Assembly: GCF_003627755.1 (NCBI RefSeq)
Contig: NZ_CP032695.1
Location: 372,001-436,000 of the forward strand
Source: Rhizobium jaguaris
Lineage (GTDB): Bacteria; Pseudomonadota; Alphaproteobacteria; Rhizobiales; Rhizobiaceae
Reading direction: 5' to 3'
Length of the DNA stretch: 64,000 nt
Shown here: piece after piece, positions 35,770 through 43,855 of the stretch
Layout: each line of letters opens with the position of its first letter
Position numbering within the stretch: the first letter of the stretch is position 1
Translations under genes and position numbers: made by a program
The notes under the pieces: model-generated
What the model was told of the DNA's origin: nothing
The model's database searches: none
What the model saw: the letters and a program-made list of their open reading frames with translations, nothing else

Positions 35770-36537
35770 ATGACCGAAAACCGGCTTGTCTTCATAGCCA
35801 CCCCTTGTTTCGGCGGTATGGTCGCCAAGGATTATATGCAATCCATCATTTCCCTGATGCAGGTCGGTGCGCAGTCCGGCGTGCAGTTGACGCTGGCGTT
35901 GCTCGGCAATGATGCGCTGATTACCCGCAGCCGTAACACGCTCGTCTCGCACTTTCTTAATGATACCGCGGCAACCCATATGCTGTTTGTCGATGCGGAC
36001 ATCAGCTTCGAGCCCGAGCAGGTTATGCGGCTGCTGAACGTCGATAAGGATGTGGTTGCCGCCATGTACCCCATCAAGGACTATGACTGGAGCAGTGCCG
36101 CGAAGGCACCCTTGAGGGATGCTGAAACTCTGGCGGAAGCCGCACTGCACTATGTAGGCACGCCACTGACTGGTCCGAATGCTGAATGGGACGGCGATTT
36201 CGTCACCGCGATCTATGCGGGCACCGGGATGCTTCTGATCAAGCGCGCTGTCATCGAAAAGATGATCGCTGCCTATCCTGACCTGCGCTACGGTGCGATC
36301 CACGCCTATCCCGGCGCCAAACGCACACCAGCTACGCAATATGCGCTCTTTGAGAGCCTTATCGAGGAAGAGACCGGCATCTATCTCAGCGAGGACTTTG
36401 CCTTCTGTCATCGCTGGCGAGCTCTCGGCGGAGAGATTTGGCTCGATACCGGCAGCAGGCTCAGTCACACCGGTGCTCATCGCTTCGCTGGCAATCCCCG
36501 GCCGCGATACGAGGCTCCGGCGGCGTCACGGACGTGA
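35770..36537 (+). CDS. Glycosyltransferase-like protein
   Basis: 255 residues. The start IATPCFGGMVAKDYMQSI and the motif HMLFVDADISFEP (DxD at about residues 76-78) are typical of small GT-A fold glycosyltransferase-like proteins. The later GTGMLLIKRAVIEKM and SEDFAFCHRWRALGGEIW fit the acceptor side. No membrane helix. It stands alone, so donor and acceptor cannot be inferred. GGGAT lies 9-13 bases before the ATG. Confidence 0.75.
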   Translation: MTENRLVFIATPCFGGMVAKDYMQSIISLMQVGAQSGVQLTLALLGNDALITRSRNTLVSHFLNDTAATHMLFVDADISFEPEQVMRLLNVDKDVVAAMYPIKDYDWSSAAKAPLRDAETLAEAALHYVGTPLTGPNAEWDGDFVTAIYAGTGMLLIKRAVIEKMIAAYPDLRYGAIHAYPGAKRTPATQYALFESLIEEETGIYLSEDFAFCHRWRALGGEIWLDTGSRLSHTGAHRFAGNPRPRYEAPAASRT

Positions 36538-36891
36538 GGTAGAGCCGGACAGGTTGGCCGCTCGACTGCCGTTTCGTCGGTTGCAGGGTGAAACCGAAAA
36601 ACCCTTGCATTCGCCATCTCTGTCATGTCCGGTCAACGCGGCGGACATCGCCAAGTTGCCGCGAGAGCGCCGTTCTCACCCAGCCATTCAATGGATTTGT
36701 ATCGGTCTCATAAACGACCTCGTTGCCTAGTTCCCGCGATAATTGCAAGCTTGCGGCTCATTGTCTCCGCTCGATGCAGGTTCGTTGTGCGCGACTTGGT
36801 AGCTGAGCAAGAACCGCTGAGCAGTCTGCATAGACTTGGTCAACGTCCGTAGTGATTGACATGCAACGACCGTTACATTACGGCGTAAACC
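36538..36891. other. Intergenic, no gene seen
   Basis: About 350 bases. Near the end, CCGT-N6-ACGG (36870-36883) and a TTGACA (36856) precede the chrB-like gene by 10-35 bases and may belong to its promoter or operator. Otherwise nothing is seen. Confidence 0.35.
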
Positions 36892-37467
36892 ATGACCGAG
36901 GTTTCATGGTTGCTGCTGACGTATAAAGTTCCATCTGATCCCGCGACCAAGCGGGTGGCGCTTTGGCGCAAGATCAAGGGGCTAGGTGCTGTTTACCTAC
37001 AAAACGGCGTTTGCATGCTGCCCAAGACGGATGAACACGTCCGCCGCTTCAAGATGCTCGAGAACGATATTGTGGAAATGGGTGGAGAGGCCGTCATTCT
37101 GGAGACCGTCGCGATCGATCCCGGCCAGCAGGAAAAGGTGATCGTCCGCTTCAAGGCTGATCGGGACGAGCATTATCACGAGTTTCTTGAACGCTGCAGC
37201 GACTTCGAAAAAGAGATCGCCAAGGAAACGGCGGTGGGCAAGTTTTCCTATGCGGAGCTTGAGGAGAACGACGCCGACCTGAAGAAGCTTCAGGATTGGC
37301 TCGAGAAGATCGGAAAGCTCGACTTCTATGGCGCTCCATTGGCAGCCGAAGCACAAGAACGGCTCAAAGCCTGCGAGACCCTGCTCGACACCTTCGCCAA
37401 GCAGGTGTTCGAGGCGCATGAGGAAACACGCAGCAGCGCCTCGAAGCCAGTGGAGGAGACAGACTGA
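36892..37467 (+). CDS. chrB: ChrB N-terminal-domain protein
   Basis: 191 residues. The N-terminal SWLLLTYKVPSDPATKRVALWRKIKGLGAVYLQ-type region (residues 5-40) is characteristic of the ChrB N-terminal domain, with WLEKIGKLDFYG near the C-terminus. Full ChrB proteins (about 310 residues) add a C-terminal sensing domain and regulate the chromate exporter ChrA; this one has only the first domain, as in two-gene chr clusters. Here the partner is not chrA but a cation-transporter-like gene two bases downstream. Confidence 0.82.
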   Translation: MTEVSWLLLTYKVPSDPATKRVALWRKIKGLGAVYLQNGVCMLPKTDEHVRRFKMLENDIVEMGGEAVILETVAIDPGQQEKVIVRFKADRDEHYHEFLERCSDFEKEIAKETAVGKFSYAELEENDADLKKLQDWLEKIGKLDFYGAPLAAEAQERLKACETLLDTFAKQVFEAHEETRSSASKPVEETD

Positions 37468-37469
37468 CG

Positions 37470-38066
37470 ATGGCGGTGTTCATGGGCGAGGGCCTGAAGC
37501 GGGTGGTGACGCAGGTCGCGCTTCTCAATCTCGGCTATTTCGGGATCGAGTTCGTGGTGGCTCTGTCGATCGGTTCGGTATCCCTATTTGCCGACAGCAT
37601 CGACTTCCTTGAAGACGCCTCCATCAATCTGCTGATCGCCATCGCCATCGGCTGGAGCGCGCGCAACCGTGCCCGCGTCGGCATGGTGCTCGCTGTTATC
37701 CTGCTCGTGCCAGGCATCGCGACCATCTGGACCGCATGGCAGAAGTTCATGGCCCCTGTGGCGCCAGATCCCCTGCCTCTTACGCTGACCGGCCTGGGTG
37801 CGCTCGTCGTCAATCTTTCCTGCGCCTTGATGCTCACTCGCTACCGCCACCACAGCGGTAGCTTGACGCGCGCCGCCTTCCTTTCCGCCCGCAACGACGC
37901 GATTGCAAACATCGCCATCATCGCTACAGGTGTGTTGACCGCTTTCGTCTGGCACTCGGCCTGGCCTGACATCATTGTCGGGCTAGCCATCGCCGCTATG
38001 AATGCCGATGCCGCACGGGAGGTTTGGGAAGCCGCCCGTAACGAGCATCGCACCGCCCAACCTTAG
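37470..38066 (+). CDS. Short cation-diffusion-facilitator-like transporter
   Basis: 198 residues with about six membrane helices. The first two resemble CDF transporters: NLGYFGIEFVVALSIGSVSLFADSIDFLEDA, where the CDF metal site (here D-x3-D) is kept. The later helix has SARNDAIANI, where CDF proteins usually have H-x-x-x-D, so Asp is kept but His is Asn. The cytoplasmic C-terminal domain is missing (usual CDF length about 300). It follows the ChrB-like gene by two bases with GGAGACAG as ribosome site, so the two are an operon. Confidence 0.75.
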   Translation: MAVFMGEGLKRVVTQVALLNLGYFGIEFVVALSIGSVSLFADSIDFLEDASINLLIAIAIGWSARNRARVGMVLAVILLVPGIATIWTAWQKFMAPVAPDPLPLTLTGLGALVVNLSCALMLTRYRHHSGSLTRAAFLSARNDAIANIAIIATGVLTAFVWHSAWPDIIVGLAIAAMNADAAREVWEAARNEHRTAQP

Positions 38067-38115
38067 GCAGAAGCCCCTTCTGCCCCTGCCCACACTCCGT
38101 CCAACAGGTAAACCG

Positions 38116-38406
38116 ATGGATTCAGAACTGCAAAAGTATGATCCCATCCTCTTCAGGGAGGTTCGCATGTTGCGAACGATCGTAGCGTTCATCAAGAAGC
38201 GCTGGCCGTTCCTGCTGGCTGCACTGCTTACCGTTTTCGCGATCATCGCCTACAACATGGGCGAGCTGCTCGAGCGGCACCATCGCAAGCTGATGGAGAA
38301 CGTTCACTACGCGGCCGCAGCCGTCGTCCTTTTTGTCTCATTCTATCTCATTGCGTTGCTCGTCCGTACGGTCTGGAGGTCCAGTCCAGACGATGATGAT
38401 CAATGA
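38116..38406 (+). CDS. Small membrane protein
   Basis: 96 residues with two membrane helices (about 30-48 and 65-85) joined by a charged loop (ERHHRKLMENVH) and an acidic tail DDDDQ. The ATG at 38116 follows AGGT; an in-frame ATG at 38002 would start inside the transporter gene. It lies 49 bases after the transporter and is probably the third gene of the ChrB operon. No family recognised. Confidence 0.6.
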   Translation: MDSELQKYDPILFREVRMLRTIVAFIKKRWPFLLAALLTVFAIIAYNMGELLERHHRKLMENVHYAAAAVVLFVSFYLIALLVRTVWRSSPDDDDQ

Positions 38407-38550
38407 TCGAAGTCAACGAGCAAGGTCAAGGGGAGACGCCAGCCTGTAGAGGCGGGCGACATCGAGCACGTGCGTCGCCGGCCAGCGGTTGACTCCTTGG
38501 CGCGGAGGCGGTCCGCCTTTCCATGTCCCGGTGCTGATATTTGGCAAATC

Positions 38551-39306
38551 TCAATAGCAGACCTGGAAGGGAGTATCGATGCAGGTAGTGTCATTGTCGT
38601 AATACGGGCGGGGGTCCTCAGCTCCTATTGCGGCTTCCGAGGCGATACTAGGCAGCGTGCTGGCATACCAGGCGCCGTGATAGACCGGTGCATGCCAGTA
38701 GCTCCCGTGATGCCCGACATCGGTATTTCTTGTTTGGGCGTATCCCGCACGATCACCCTCTTCATCGCCGCGCGTTTCACCAGTGCCGATGCTTCCGCTG
38801 CTGAAATCATCAATAAACACCGCGGCCGGACCGCTCGATCCGTTGAGACTGTCTTCAAGTATTGAAACTTCGAACGTCAGATTGTTGCCTTCGATCTTGG
38901 GCGATTTCAGCGTTACGACGGCGTCGCTGACTTCCGAGCCATCCCCACCGAGCACAGATACCGTAGCGTTTGGAGGATCCTTCGCGAAATTATTCTTTCC
39001 CTCGTCCCATTGCATGATGAACTGTTCGGTGGCCACGTGACCTGCGGCTCGGACCGGGCGGTCAGCAAACAGGATCGAGTTCGGCGAAACGCCGGTTAAC
39101 GTCAACTTGTTGTTTTCCAATGTTGCGCCTGTGGCATTGATGACGGCCAACGAAGGTACGGGTCCTGTCGGCGTCACCGTTCCGATCGTTTTCTGCAGCG
39201 GAACATGATGCGGCTTGGTGTGTTCATCCTGAGCAAGCGCTGCACCTGCTGCGAAACAGAAGCCGCCGGCCAACAGGGCAACAAAGGCTAAATTTCCACT
39301 CAACAT
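38551..39306 (-). CDS. Exported protein of unknown function
   Basis: 251 residues with a clear signal peptide (1-25, cut near AALAQ). The mature part starts with a His-rich segment and has a beta-rich core (about 45-165) with VINATGATLENNKLTLTGV and TEQFIMQWDEG. The C-terminal 60 residues are rich in Gly, His, Tyr and Asp, with two cysteines near the end (TTCIDTPFQVCY) that may form a disulphide. Likely periplasmic or secreted. I do not recognise the family with confidence. Divergent from the Rrf2 gene. Confidence 0.7.
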   Translation of the reverse strand: MLSGNLAFVALLAGGFCFAAGAALAQDEHTKPHHVPLQKTIGTVTPTGPVPSLAVINATGATLENNKLTLTGVSPNSILFADRPVRAAGHVATEQFIMQWDEGKNNFAKDPPNATVSVLGGDGSEVSDAVVTLKSPKIEGNNLTFEVSILEDSLNGSSGPAAVFIDDFSSGSIGTGETRGDEEGDRAGYAQTRNTDVGHHGSYWHAPVYHGAWYASTLPSIASEAAIGAEDPRPYYDNDTTCIDTPFQVCY

Positions 39307-39470
39307 GGCTGGATATCCCTCTTTATCCGGTTCATTTTTTCAAAATTCCGGGTGCAGCTTGCGGCAGATGGGCTACTCGATGCGGCGCCGGTGCCTCCGC
39401 CCTCCGTCGATGGTTTGTGAGCCGAAATTCGGCCCTTGCCTATTGTCCTTTGGGGCAGCGATGTGAACAC

Positions 39471-39493
39471 GGATAAAGATTATCTGAGTTTTA
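39471..39493. promoter_or_regulatory. Degenerate dyad upstream of the Rrf2 gene
   Basis: ACACGGATAA-AGA-TTATCTGAGT matches its own reverse complement at 8 of 10 positions per arm. Its left half, ACACGGAT, repeats in the perfect dyad at 39500. Probably a second binding site for the Rrf2 protein. Confidence 0.5.
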
Positions 39494-39499
39494 GCTTGC

Positions 39500-39538
39500 G
39501 CGCCATAACACGGATTGATATAGTCCGTGTTATGGCGC
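39500..39538. promoter_or_regulatory. Perfect 15-bp inverted repeat over the Rrf2 start codon
   Basis: GCGCCATAACACGGA (39500-39514) and TCCGTGTTATGGCGC (39524-39538) are exact inverted copies with a 9-base spacer. The right arm contains the ATG of the Rrf2 gene. The core ACACGGAT-N7-GTCCGTGT has the size and symmetry of Rrf2-family operators, which suggests autoregulation; blocking of translation by the hairpin is also possible. Confidence 0.7.
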
Positions 39539-40086
39539 ATGTGACCGTAAGCGTGGAATATGGTTTGCACAGTCTGCTCTGGTTGGCTGGTTCGGCTATG
39601 CCAGTGAGCAGCCGTGATTTGGCTGAGTTTCAGGGCATCTCTCCGAGCTTCGTGGCGAAGATTTTCCCGAAGCTCGAGAAGGCCGGGATCGTACGGGCGT
39701 CGGAGGGGGTACATGGCGGATATCTACTCGCCAGAAAGCCCGGGGATATCACTATTTTGGATGTCGTCGATGCGATCGAGGGCGAGAAGCCGCTATTCGA
39801 TTGCCAGGAGATTCGCGGTCGTTGCGCCCTATTCGGTGACCGGCCGCCTGGCTGGGCGACAGCCGGAACATGCGCGATCCACGCGGTGATGCTGCGTGCG
39901 GAGAAGGCCATGCGTGACTCGTTGGCCAGTCAGACGCTGGCAGACGTGGCAGGCATCGTAGACCGCAAGGCGCCGGCTGATTTTTCGAACGACGTTCGAG
40001 ATTGGCTTGGCGGCCGGATCAAGTCTCGTGCCCGAAAACCGGTAGGGCGCGACCCGTCTTCTCAACCGAAGATCGACAAACCCTGA
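39532..40086 (+). CDS. Rrf2-family transcriptional regulator
   Basis: 184 residues. A winged helix-turn-helix (about 1-70) has the Rrf2 pattern SSRDLAEFQGISPSFVAKIFPKLEKAG-like and the wing HGGYLLARKP. Three cysteines at 91, 98 and 114 lie where other Rrf2 proteins bind an iron-sulphur cluster or sense by thiol chemistry. The C-terminus (about 160-184) is basic and likely disordered. ATG 39532 fits the family start; the longer frame from 39436 has no support. The gene lies within its own putative operator and is followed by a flavoprotein remnant. Confidence 0.9.
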   Translation: MAHVTVSVEYGLHSLLWLAGSAMPVSSRDLAEFQGISPSFVAKIFPKLEKAGIVRASEGVHGGYLLARKPGDITILDVVDAIEGEKPLFDCQEIRGRCALFGDRPPGWATAGTCAIHAVMLRAEKAMRDSLASQTLADVAGIVDRKAPADFSNDVRDWLGGRIKSRARKPVGRDPSSQPKIDKP

Positions 40087-40154
40087 GAGACCAAGTCTTT
40101 TCCGGCCGCAGCCGGACGGCTGAGGCGCGTCGCGTCCGGCGAACAGAAAGGGGT

Positions 40155-40304
40155 ATGGCTATGGAACGAGAAATCATCATCGTCGGCGCGGGATTTTCCG
40201 ACTTGAAGGCGCGGACAGGGGGCAATGGAAGCTGTCGCGATGGAAGGGACATGGTCGGGCCATTCGTGTTTCCCGACTTCCTAGCCGACGAGGTGAGCTC
40301 ATGA
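40155..40304 (+). pseudogene. Truncated FAD/NAD-binding protein remnant
   Basis: 49 codons. The start MEREIIIVGAGFS is the dinucleotide-binding beta-alpha start of flavoprotein oxidoreductases, preceded by AAAGGGG. After about 15 residues similarity stops and the frame ends at 40304, overlapping the ATG of the FixJ-like gene by four bases. It looks like an internal deletion that joined the start and end of a flavoprotein gene while keeping the overlap with the next gene. It could still be made as a short peptide. Confidence 0.5.
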
Positions 40305-40951
40305 CCACGCTTGCCACCGACGCGGATCGCCCGCTCGTTCTTATCGTCGATGATGACGACGACGTGCGGGATTCGCTTCAGGAACTCATGTTGTCCGTTG
40401 GACTCGATGTCCGCTGTTTCTCCTCGCCGCGCGAGCTGCTGGATTCGGAGCTTCCCGAGCGGCCCGGCTGCTTGGTGCTCGACGTCCGCATGCCCGGATC
40501 GAGCGGCCTCGACCTTCAGTATCAGCTCGCTTCAAGAGGCAACGCAAAGCCTATCATCTTTCTCACCGGCCATGGAGACATTCCCATGACGGTGCAGGCA
40601 ATGAAGGCCGGCGCCATCGATTTCCTCACAAAGCCCTTCCGGGATCAGACTCTGCTTGACGCGGTGATCGCGGGTATCGAACGGGATGCCGCGCAGCGGG
40701 CACAAGCCCAGACCGTCAAGCAGCATGTAGGGCGGTTCACATCGTTGACGCCACGCGAACGGCAGGTCCTGCATCAAGTCGCGCATGGCCGCCTCAACAA
40801 ACAGATCGCCTTCGAGCTCGGTATTAGCGAGATCACCGTCAAGCTTCATCGAAGCAATATGATGCGCAAGATGCGGACCATTTCCGTTGGGGAGCTCATC
40901 CGAGCCTGGGAAATATTGCCCGCCGACATTCGCGAGAAGCATCAACCCTAG
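40301..40951 (+). CDS. FixJ-family response regulator (receiver plus LuxR HTH)
   Basis: 216 residues. Receiver domain 12-125 with acidic pocket VDDDDD (17-21), phosphoacceptor Asp61 in LDVRMPG, FLTGHGD and LTKPF. A LuxR-type helix-turn-helix follows (about 145-205; LTPRERQVLHQVAHGRLNKQIA, VKLHRSNMMRKM). GAGGTGAG precedes the ATG. The PAS histidine kinase at 41449 is the likely partner. Oxygen sensing cannot be claimed: the kinase shows no obvious haem-PAS signature. Confidence 0.92.
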   Translation: MTTLATDADRPLVLIVDDDDDVRDSLQELMLSVGLDVRCFSSPRELLDSELPERPGCLVLDVRMPGSSGLDLQYQLASRGNAKPIIFLTGHGDIPMTVQAMKAGAIDFLTKPFRDQTLLDAVIAGIERDAAQRAQAQTVKQHVGRFTSLTPRERQVLHQVAHGRLNKQIAFELGISEITVKLHRSNMMRKMRTISVGELIRAWEILPADIREKHQP

Positions 40952-41039
40952 ACCTTGGTATGGTTACAATGTGGGGCGGATTCAGAAAAACTTTGGGAGG
41001 GCGGCCTGAGACGCCGCGGCAGCAACAAAGGCCATTTAC

Positions 41040-41456
41040 TTGTTCGAGTCGCCTGTCATTGCGATCGTTGAAGACGACGAAGCGTTGCGAGAAGCCCTCT
41101 CCGATCTCCTTCAGGTTCTCGGCCTGCCATGCCGTACCTTCGATCGGGCTGAAGCTTTCCTGGTGGCTCTTGAACATTCGCCTTTCGGTTGTCTCATCAG
41201 CGATGTGCGGCTGCCCGGTATCAGTGGGCTCGATCTCCTACAACGCCTTAAACAGCGGGGTTCGACCTTGCCCGTGATCATCGTCACGTCTTATGCGGAT
41301 TCAAGTATCCGATCCCGTGCCTTGGAAGGCGGTGCATATGCCTATTTGACCAAGCCATTCGCCGACGAAGCTCTTCTTCGGCATCTGAATTCGGCGCTGC
41401 GTTCGAATGGTCGGCTTGGTGATGCAAACGAACAGGAGGATGGACCCGATGGCTGA
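41040..41456 (+). CDS. Receiver-only response regulator
   Basis: 138 residues, one receiver domain: EDDE (11-14), Asp55 in ISDVRLPG, VTSYAD and LTKPF. No output domain. The start is TTG at 41040 with AAAGG about 9 bases upstream. The end overlaps the histidine kinase start (ATG 41449) by eight bases, so the pair is coupled. It may act as a phosphate sink or intermediate between the kinase and the FixJ-like protein. Confidence 0.85.
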   Translation: MFESPVIAIVEDDEALREALSDLLQVLGLPCRTFDRAEAFLVALEHSPFGCLISDVRLPGISGLDLLQRLKQRGSTLPVIIVTSYADSSIRSRALEGGAYAYLTKPFADEALLRHLNSALRSNGRLGDANEQEDGPDG

Positions 41457-43545
41457 AATGGCGGCGAGACGTGTTCCGGCTGATCAGAGCGATGCTTCCT
41501 GGAACGTAGGCTCAGAGACAGAACTCGCCGATCTTGCGTCGGAGAGCGTGATGGTCTTCGACCTTGCCGGTAATATCCGATACTGGAATCCAGCTTCCGA
41601 ACGGCTCTACGGCTGGCCGGCCATTGGCTCGGTCGGACGCAGTATCACGGAGATGTCCTCCAATGCGGAGCTATGCGTCAAGCAGTGGCACACGCTTCTG
41701 CAGGAGGGGACCTGGGCGGGCCTGGTCAAACGACGTGCGTCGTGCGGTGGACAAGTCACTGCGGTCGTCAGGCAGACCGTGAGGTGCGACGCAGAGGGCC
41801 GACCCCGCGACATAGTCGAGTACGGACAACGTGCCGGCAAGGAACGCTATCCGTCTTCTTTCCCAGAGATCAACTTGCACCGCCAAGCGGCCGCAAGCTG
41901 GGAACTCGACACGTCACACGTCCGCCCGCTTCTCGAGGCGATCGGGGACCTGATGAGCCGAGGCCTGGGCGCCGATTTGGCGCAGCGGCCGGATTGGATA
42001 GATGAGCTTTTGACAGGCACCCGCATCGTCAATGTCAACGAACGGGCTGCGCATCTCGTAGGCGCCCATGCCGGACGTGCCGGGATGATCGGCGAGTCTG
42101 TCGGCGCCTTCTGGCCACGGGTCGGCCGTGCCGTACTCGCCGAACTTATCGCGGCCGTGGCAACCGACCGCTCCGCCACCAGCATGCGCAAGGTCGCCCC
42201 TGATGGAATACTGCGCGATGCGGTCGTAACCGTCTGGCGATCCGAGGCGCTTGAGCGCAGCGATACGGTGTTCGTGGCCGTCAATGGTGTGATCGACGAC
42301 GATCGCTCGTTCTGGTATCTGCGCGCCAGCGAAGAACGCTATCGCAAAATGATCCACCAGCTGCCGACCGCCTTGCTGCAGGTCGATTTAAGTCGCATGG
42401 GACAGACATTCGGAGAGCTGAAAACCGAGGGCGTCAGCGACCTGGACGCCTATCTCGACGATCACCCGGAACTGCTAGACTTCGCCAACGGCGTCGTTCG
42501 TGTAATTGACGCCAATCAGAAGGCGGTGGCGCTCTTCAACGGAACCGCGCCCGCCGATTTCATCAGGCCCGTCGGCTTCCTGTTTGCAGCATCTCCCGAA
42601 ACGGCTCGCAGGGTAATCGTCGCACGCTTCGAAGGCAGACGTAGTTATTCAGAGGTCATGAAGGTCCGGACTTTTGATGGCCAGATCCTCGACGTGCGGG
42701 TATCGGTAACCTATCCGGGGCCGCAACGGCTTGATGTCGCACTCATTGGGCTGGAGGATATCACCGAACGGCTCCGAACGGAGCGACGGCTTCGTCAGCT
42801 CGAAACCGACTTCACGCATGCCGCGCGAATCTCCATCCTCGGCGAACTCGCGACATCCATCGCGCATGAAGTCAACCAGCCTCTCTCCGCCATCGTGACC
42901 AATGGCGAGACCAGCCTCAGATGGTTGTCGCGCGACGATCCGAATTTGGTCAAGGTCGGCGAGCTCACGACGCGCGTAGTATCAAGCGCGCGCCGTGCGA
43001 GTGATATCGTCAAGCGCATTCGGGGGATGGCGGCGAAACAAGAACCGGAGCGGCTTCCGCTCAACCTGAACGATGTGGTCGACGAAGCCCTGCTGTTCGT
43101 CCGCCACGATATCGAAGCTCGGTCGATCTCTCTATCGGTGAAGCTTGCCGCCGATCTTCCTGCGGTTCTGGGAGACCGGATCCAGCTGCAGCAGGTCATC
43201 GTCAATCTGCTCGTCAACAGCATCCAGGCCATTGACCAAGGGAACGGTTCGTTGCAGCGCATCGATCTCAGCACCGGCGTCGAGGATGGCGATAAAGTCG
43301 TGTTCTCCGTCCATGACAGTGGCCTTGGTATTGCAGTCGGCGACCTTGATCGTATCTTCGATTGCTTCTTCACGACAAAGGACGATGGCGTCGGTATCGG
43401 ACTAGCTGTGTGCCAGTCGATCATCATCGCACATGGCGGAAGCATAAGCGTCTCGAATTGTCCGGACGGCGGTGCCGAGTTCCGGTTTTGGCTGCCAACC
43501 CAATTCGCCCGTATCTCCGAACCCACTGGCGGAACATATGCCTGA
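41449..43545 (+). CDS. PAS-domain sensor histidine kinase
   Basis: 698 residues, no membrane segment. The first PAS domain is at about 25-130 (ESVMVFDLAGNIRYWNPASERLYGW), a second region spans about 135-290 with repeated VNERAAHLVG-type pattern, and a third PAS-like region at about 300-450. HisKA follows with His473 in SIAHEVNQPLSA, then a HATPase domain (NLLVNSIQAI, DSGLGI, GVGIGLAVC). The ATG at 41449 is preferred over 41407 and 41440 because GGAGG lies 9 bases before it. It belongs with the two response regulators upstream. Confidence 0.88.
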   Translation: MAEMAARRVPADQSDASWNVGSETELADLASESVMVFDLAGNIRYWNPASERLYGWPAIGSVGRSITEMSSNAELCVKQWHTLLQEGTWAGLVKRRASCGGQVTAVVRQTVRCDAEGRPRDIVEYGQRAGKERYPSSFPEINLHRQAAASWELDTSHVRPLLEAIGDLMSRGLGADLAQRPDWIDELLTGTRIVNVNERAAHLVGAHAGRAGMIGESVGAFWPRVGRAVLAELIAAVATDRSATSMRKVAPDGILRDAVVTVWRSEALERSDTVFVAVNGVIDDDRSFWYLRASEERYRKMIHQLPTALLQVDLSRMGQTFGELKTEGVSDLDAYLDDHPELLDFANGVVRVIDANQKAVALFNGTAPADFIRPVGFLFAASPETARRVIVARFEGRRSYSEVMKVRTFDGQILDVRVSVTYPGPQRLDVALIGLEDITERLRTERRLRQLETDFTHAARISILGELATSIAHEVNQPLSAIVTNGETSLRWLSRDDPNLVKVGELTTRVVSSARRASDIVKRIRGMAAKQEPERLPLNLNDVVDEALLFVRHDIEARSISLSVKLAADLPAVLGDRIQLQQVIVNLLVNSIQAIDQGNGSLQRIDLSTGVEDGDKVVFSVHDSGLGIAVGDLDRIFDCFFTTKDDGVGIGLAVCQSIIIAHGGSISVSNCPDGGAEFRFWLPTQFARISEPTGGTYA

Positions 43546-43855
43546 ATGCGGCGACGGCCGCTCTTCTAAAAGGAGCATCGGGCAGGAAGGGTTGTCGTTG
43601 CACGCCATGCTGCCTCAGCCGCGTCGATCGATCGGCTGACTGCAGGCTCTTACTGTTCCCATCCCGCGAACGCGACAGTGTACATCTGGGAACCTACTCT
43701 GGCCTTGGGTAGGTGACCGGGCGATTTCCGTTGAATCCATCCCGATGAGCACGCTTGAATGGTTGCGTTTCGACGCACCACGCCTTGTAATAAAACCCAT
43801 CATAATGCGTTGTAGTAAACCCATCGCAATAAAAGCAGTTTCAGGGCAGGCACCC
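43546..43855. other. Intergenic with a tandem imperfect repeat
   Basis: About 310 bases before the antiporter gene. 43785-43806 (TTGTAATAAAACCCATC and following) and 43810-43830 (TTGTAGTAAACCCATCGC and following) are imperfect direct copies with a period of 25 bases, ending 25 bases before the start codon. They could be a regulatory site. Nothing else is seen. Confidence 0.4.

Noticed and set aside
40301..43545. FixLJ oxygen-sensing pair
   Set aside because: The regulator is FixJ-like, but the kinase lacks an evident haem-binding PAS motif, and no fixK or nif/fix genes are nearby.
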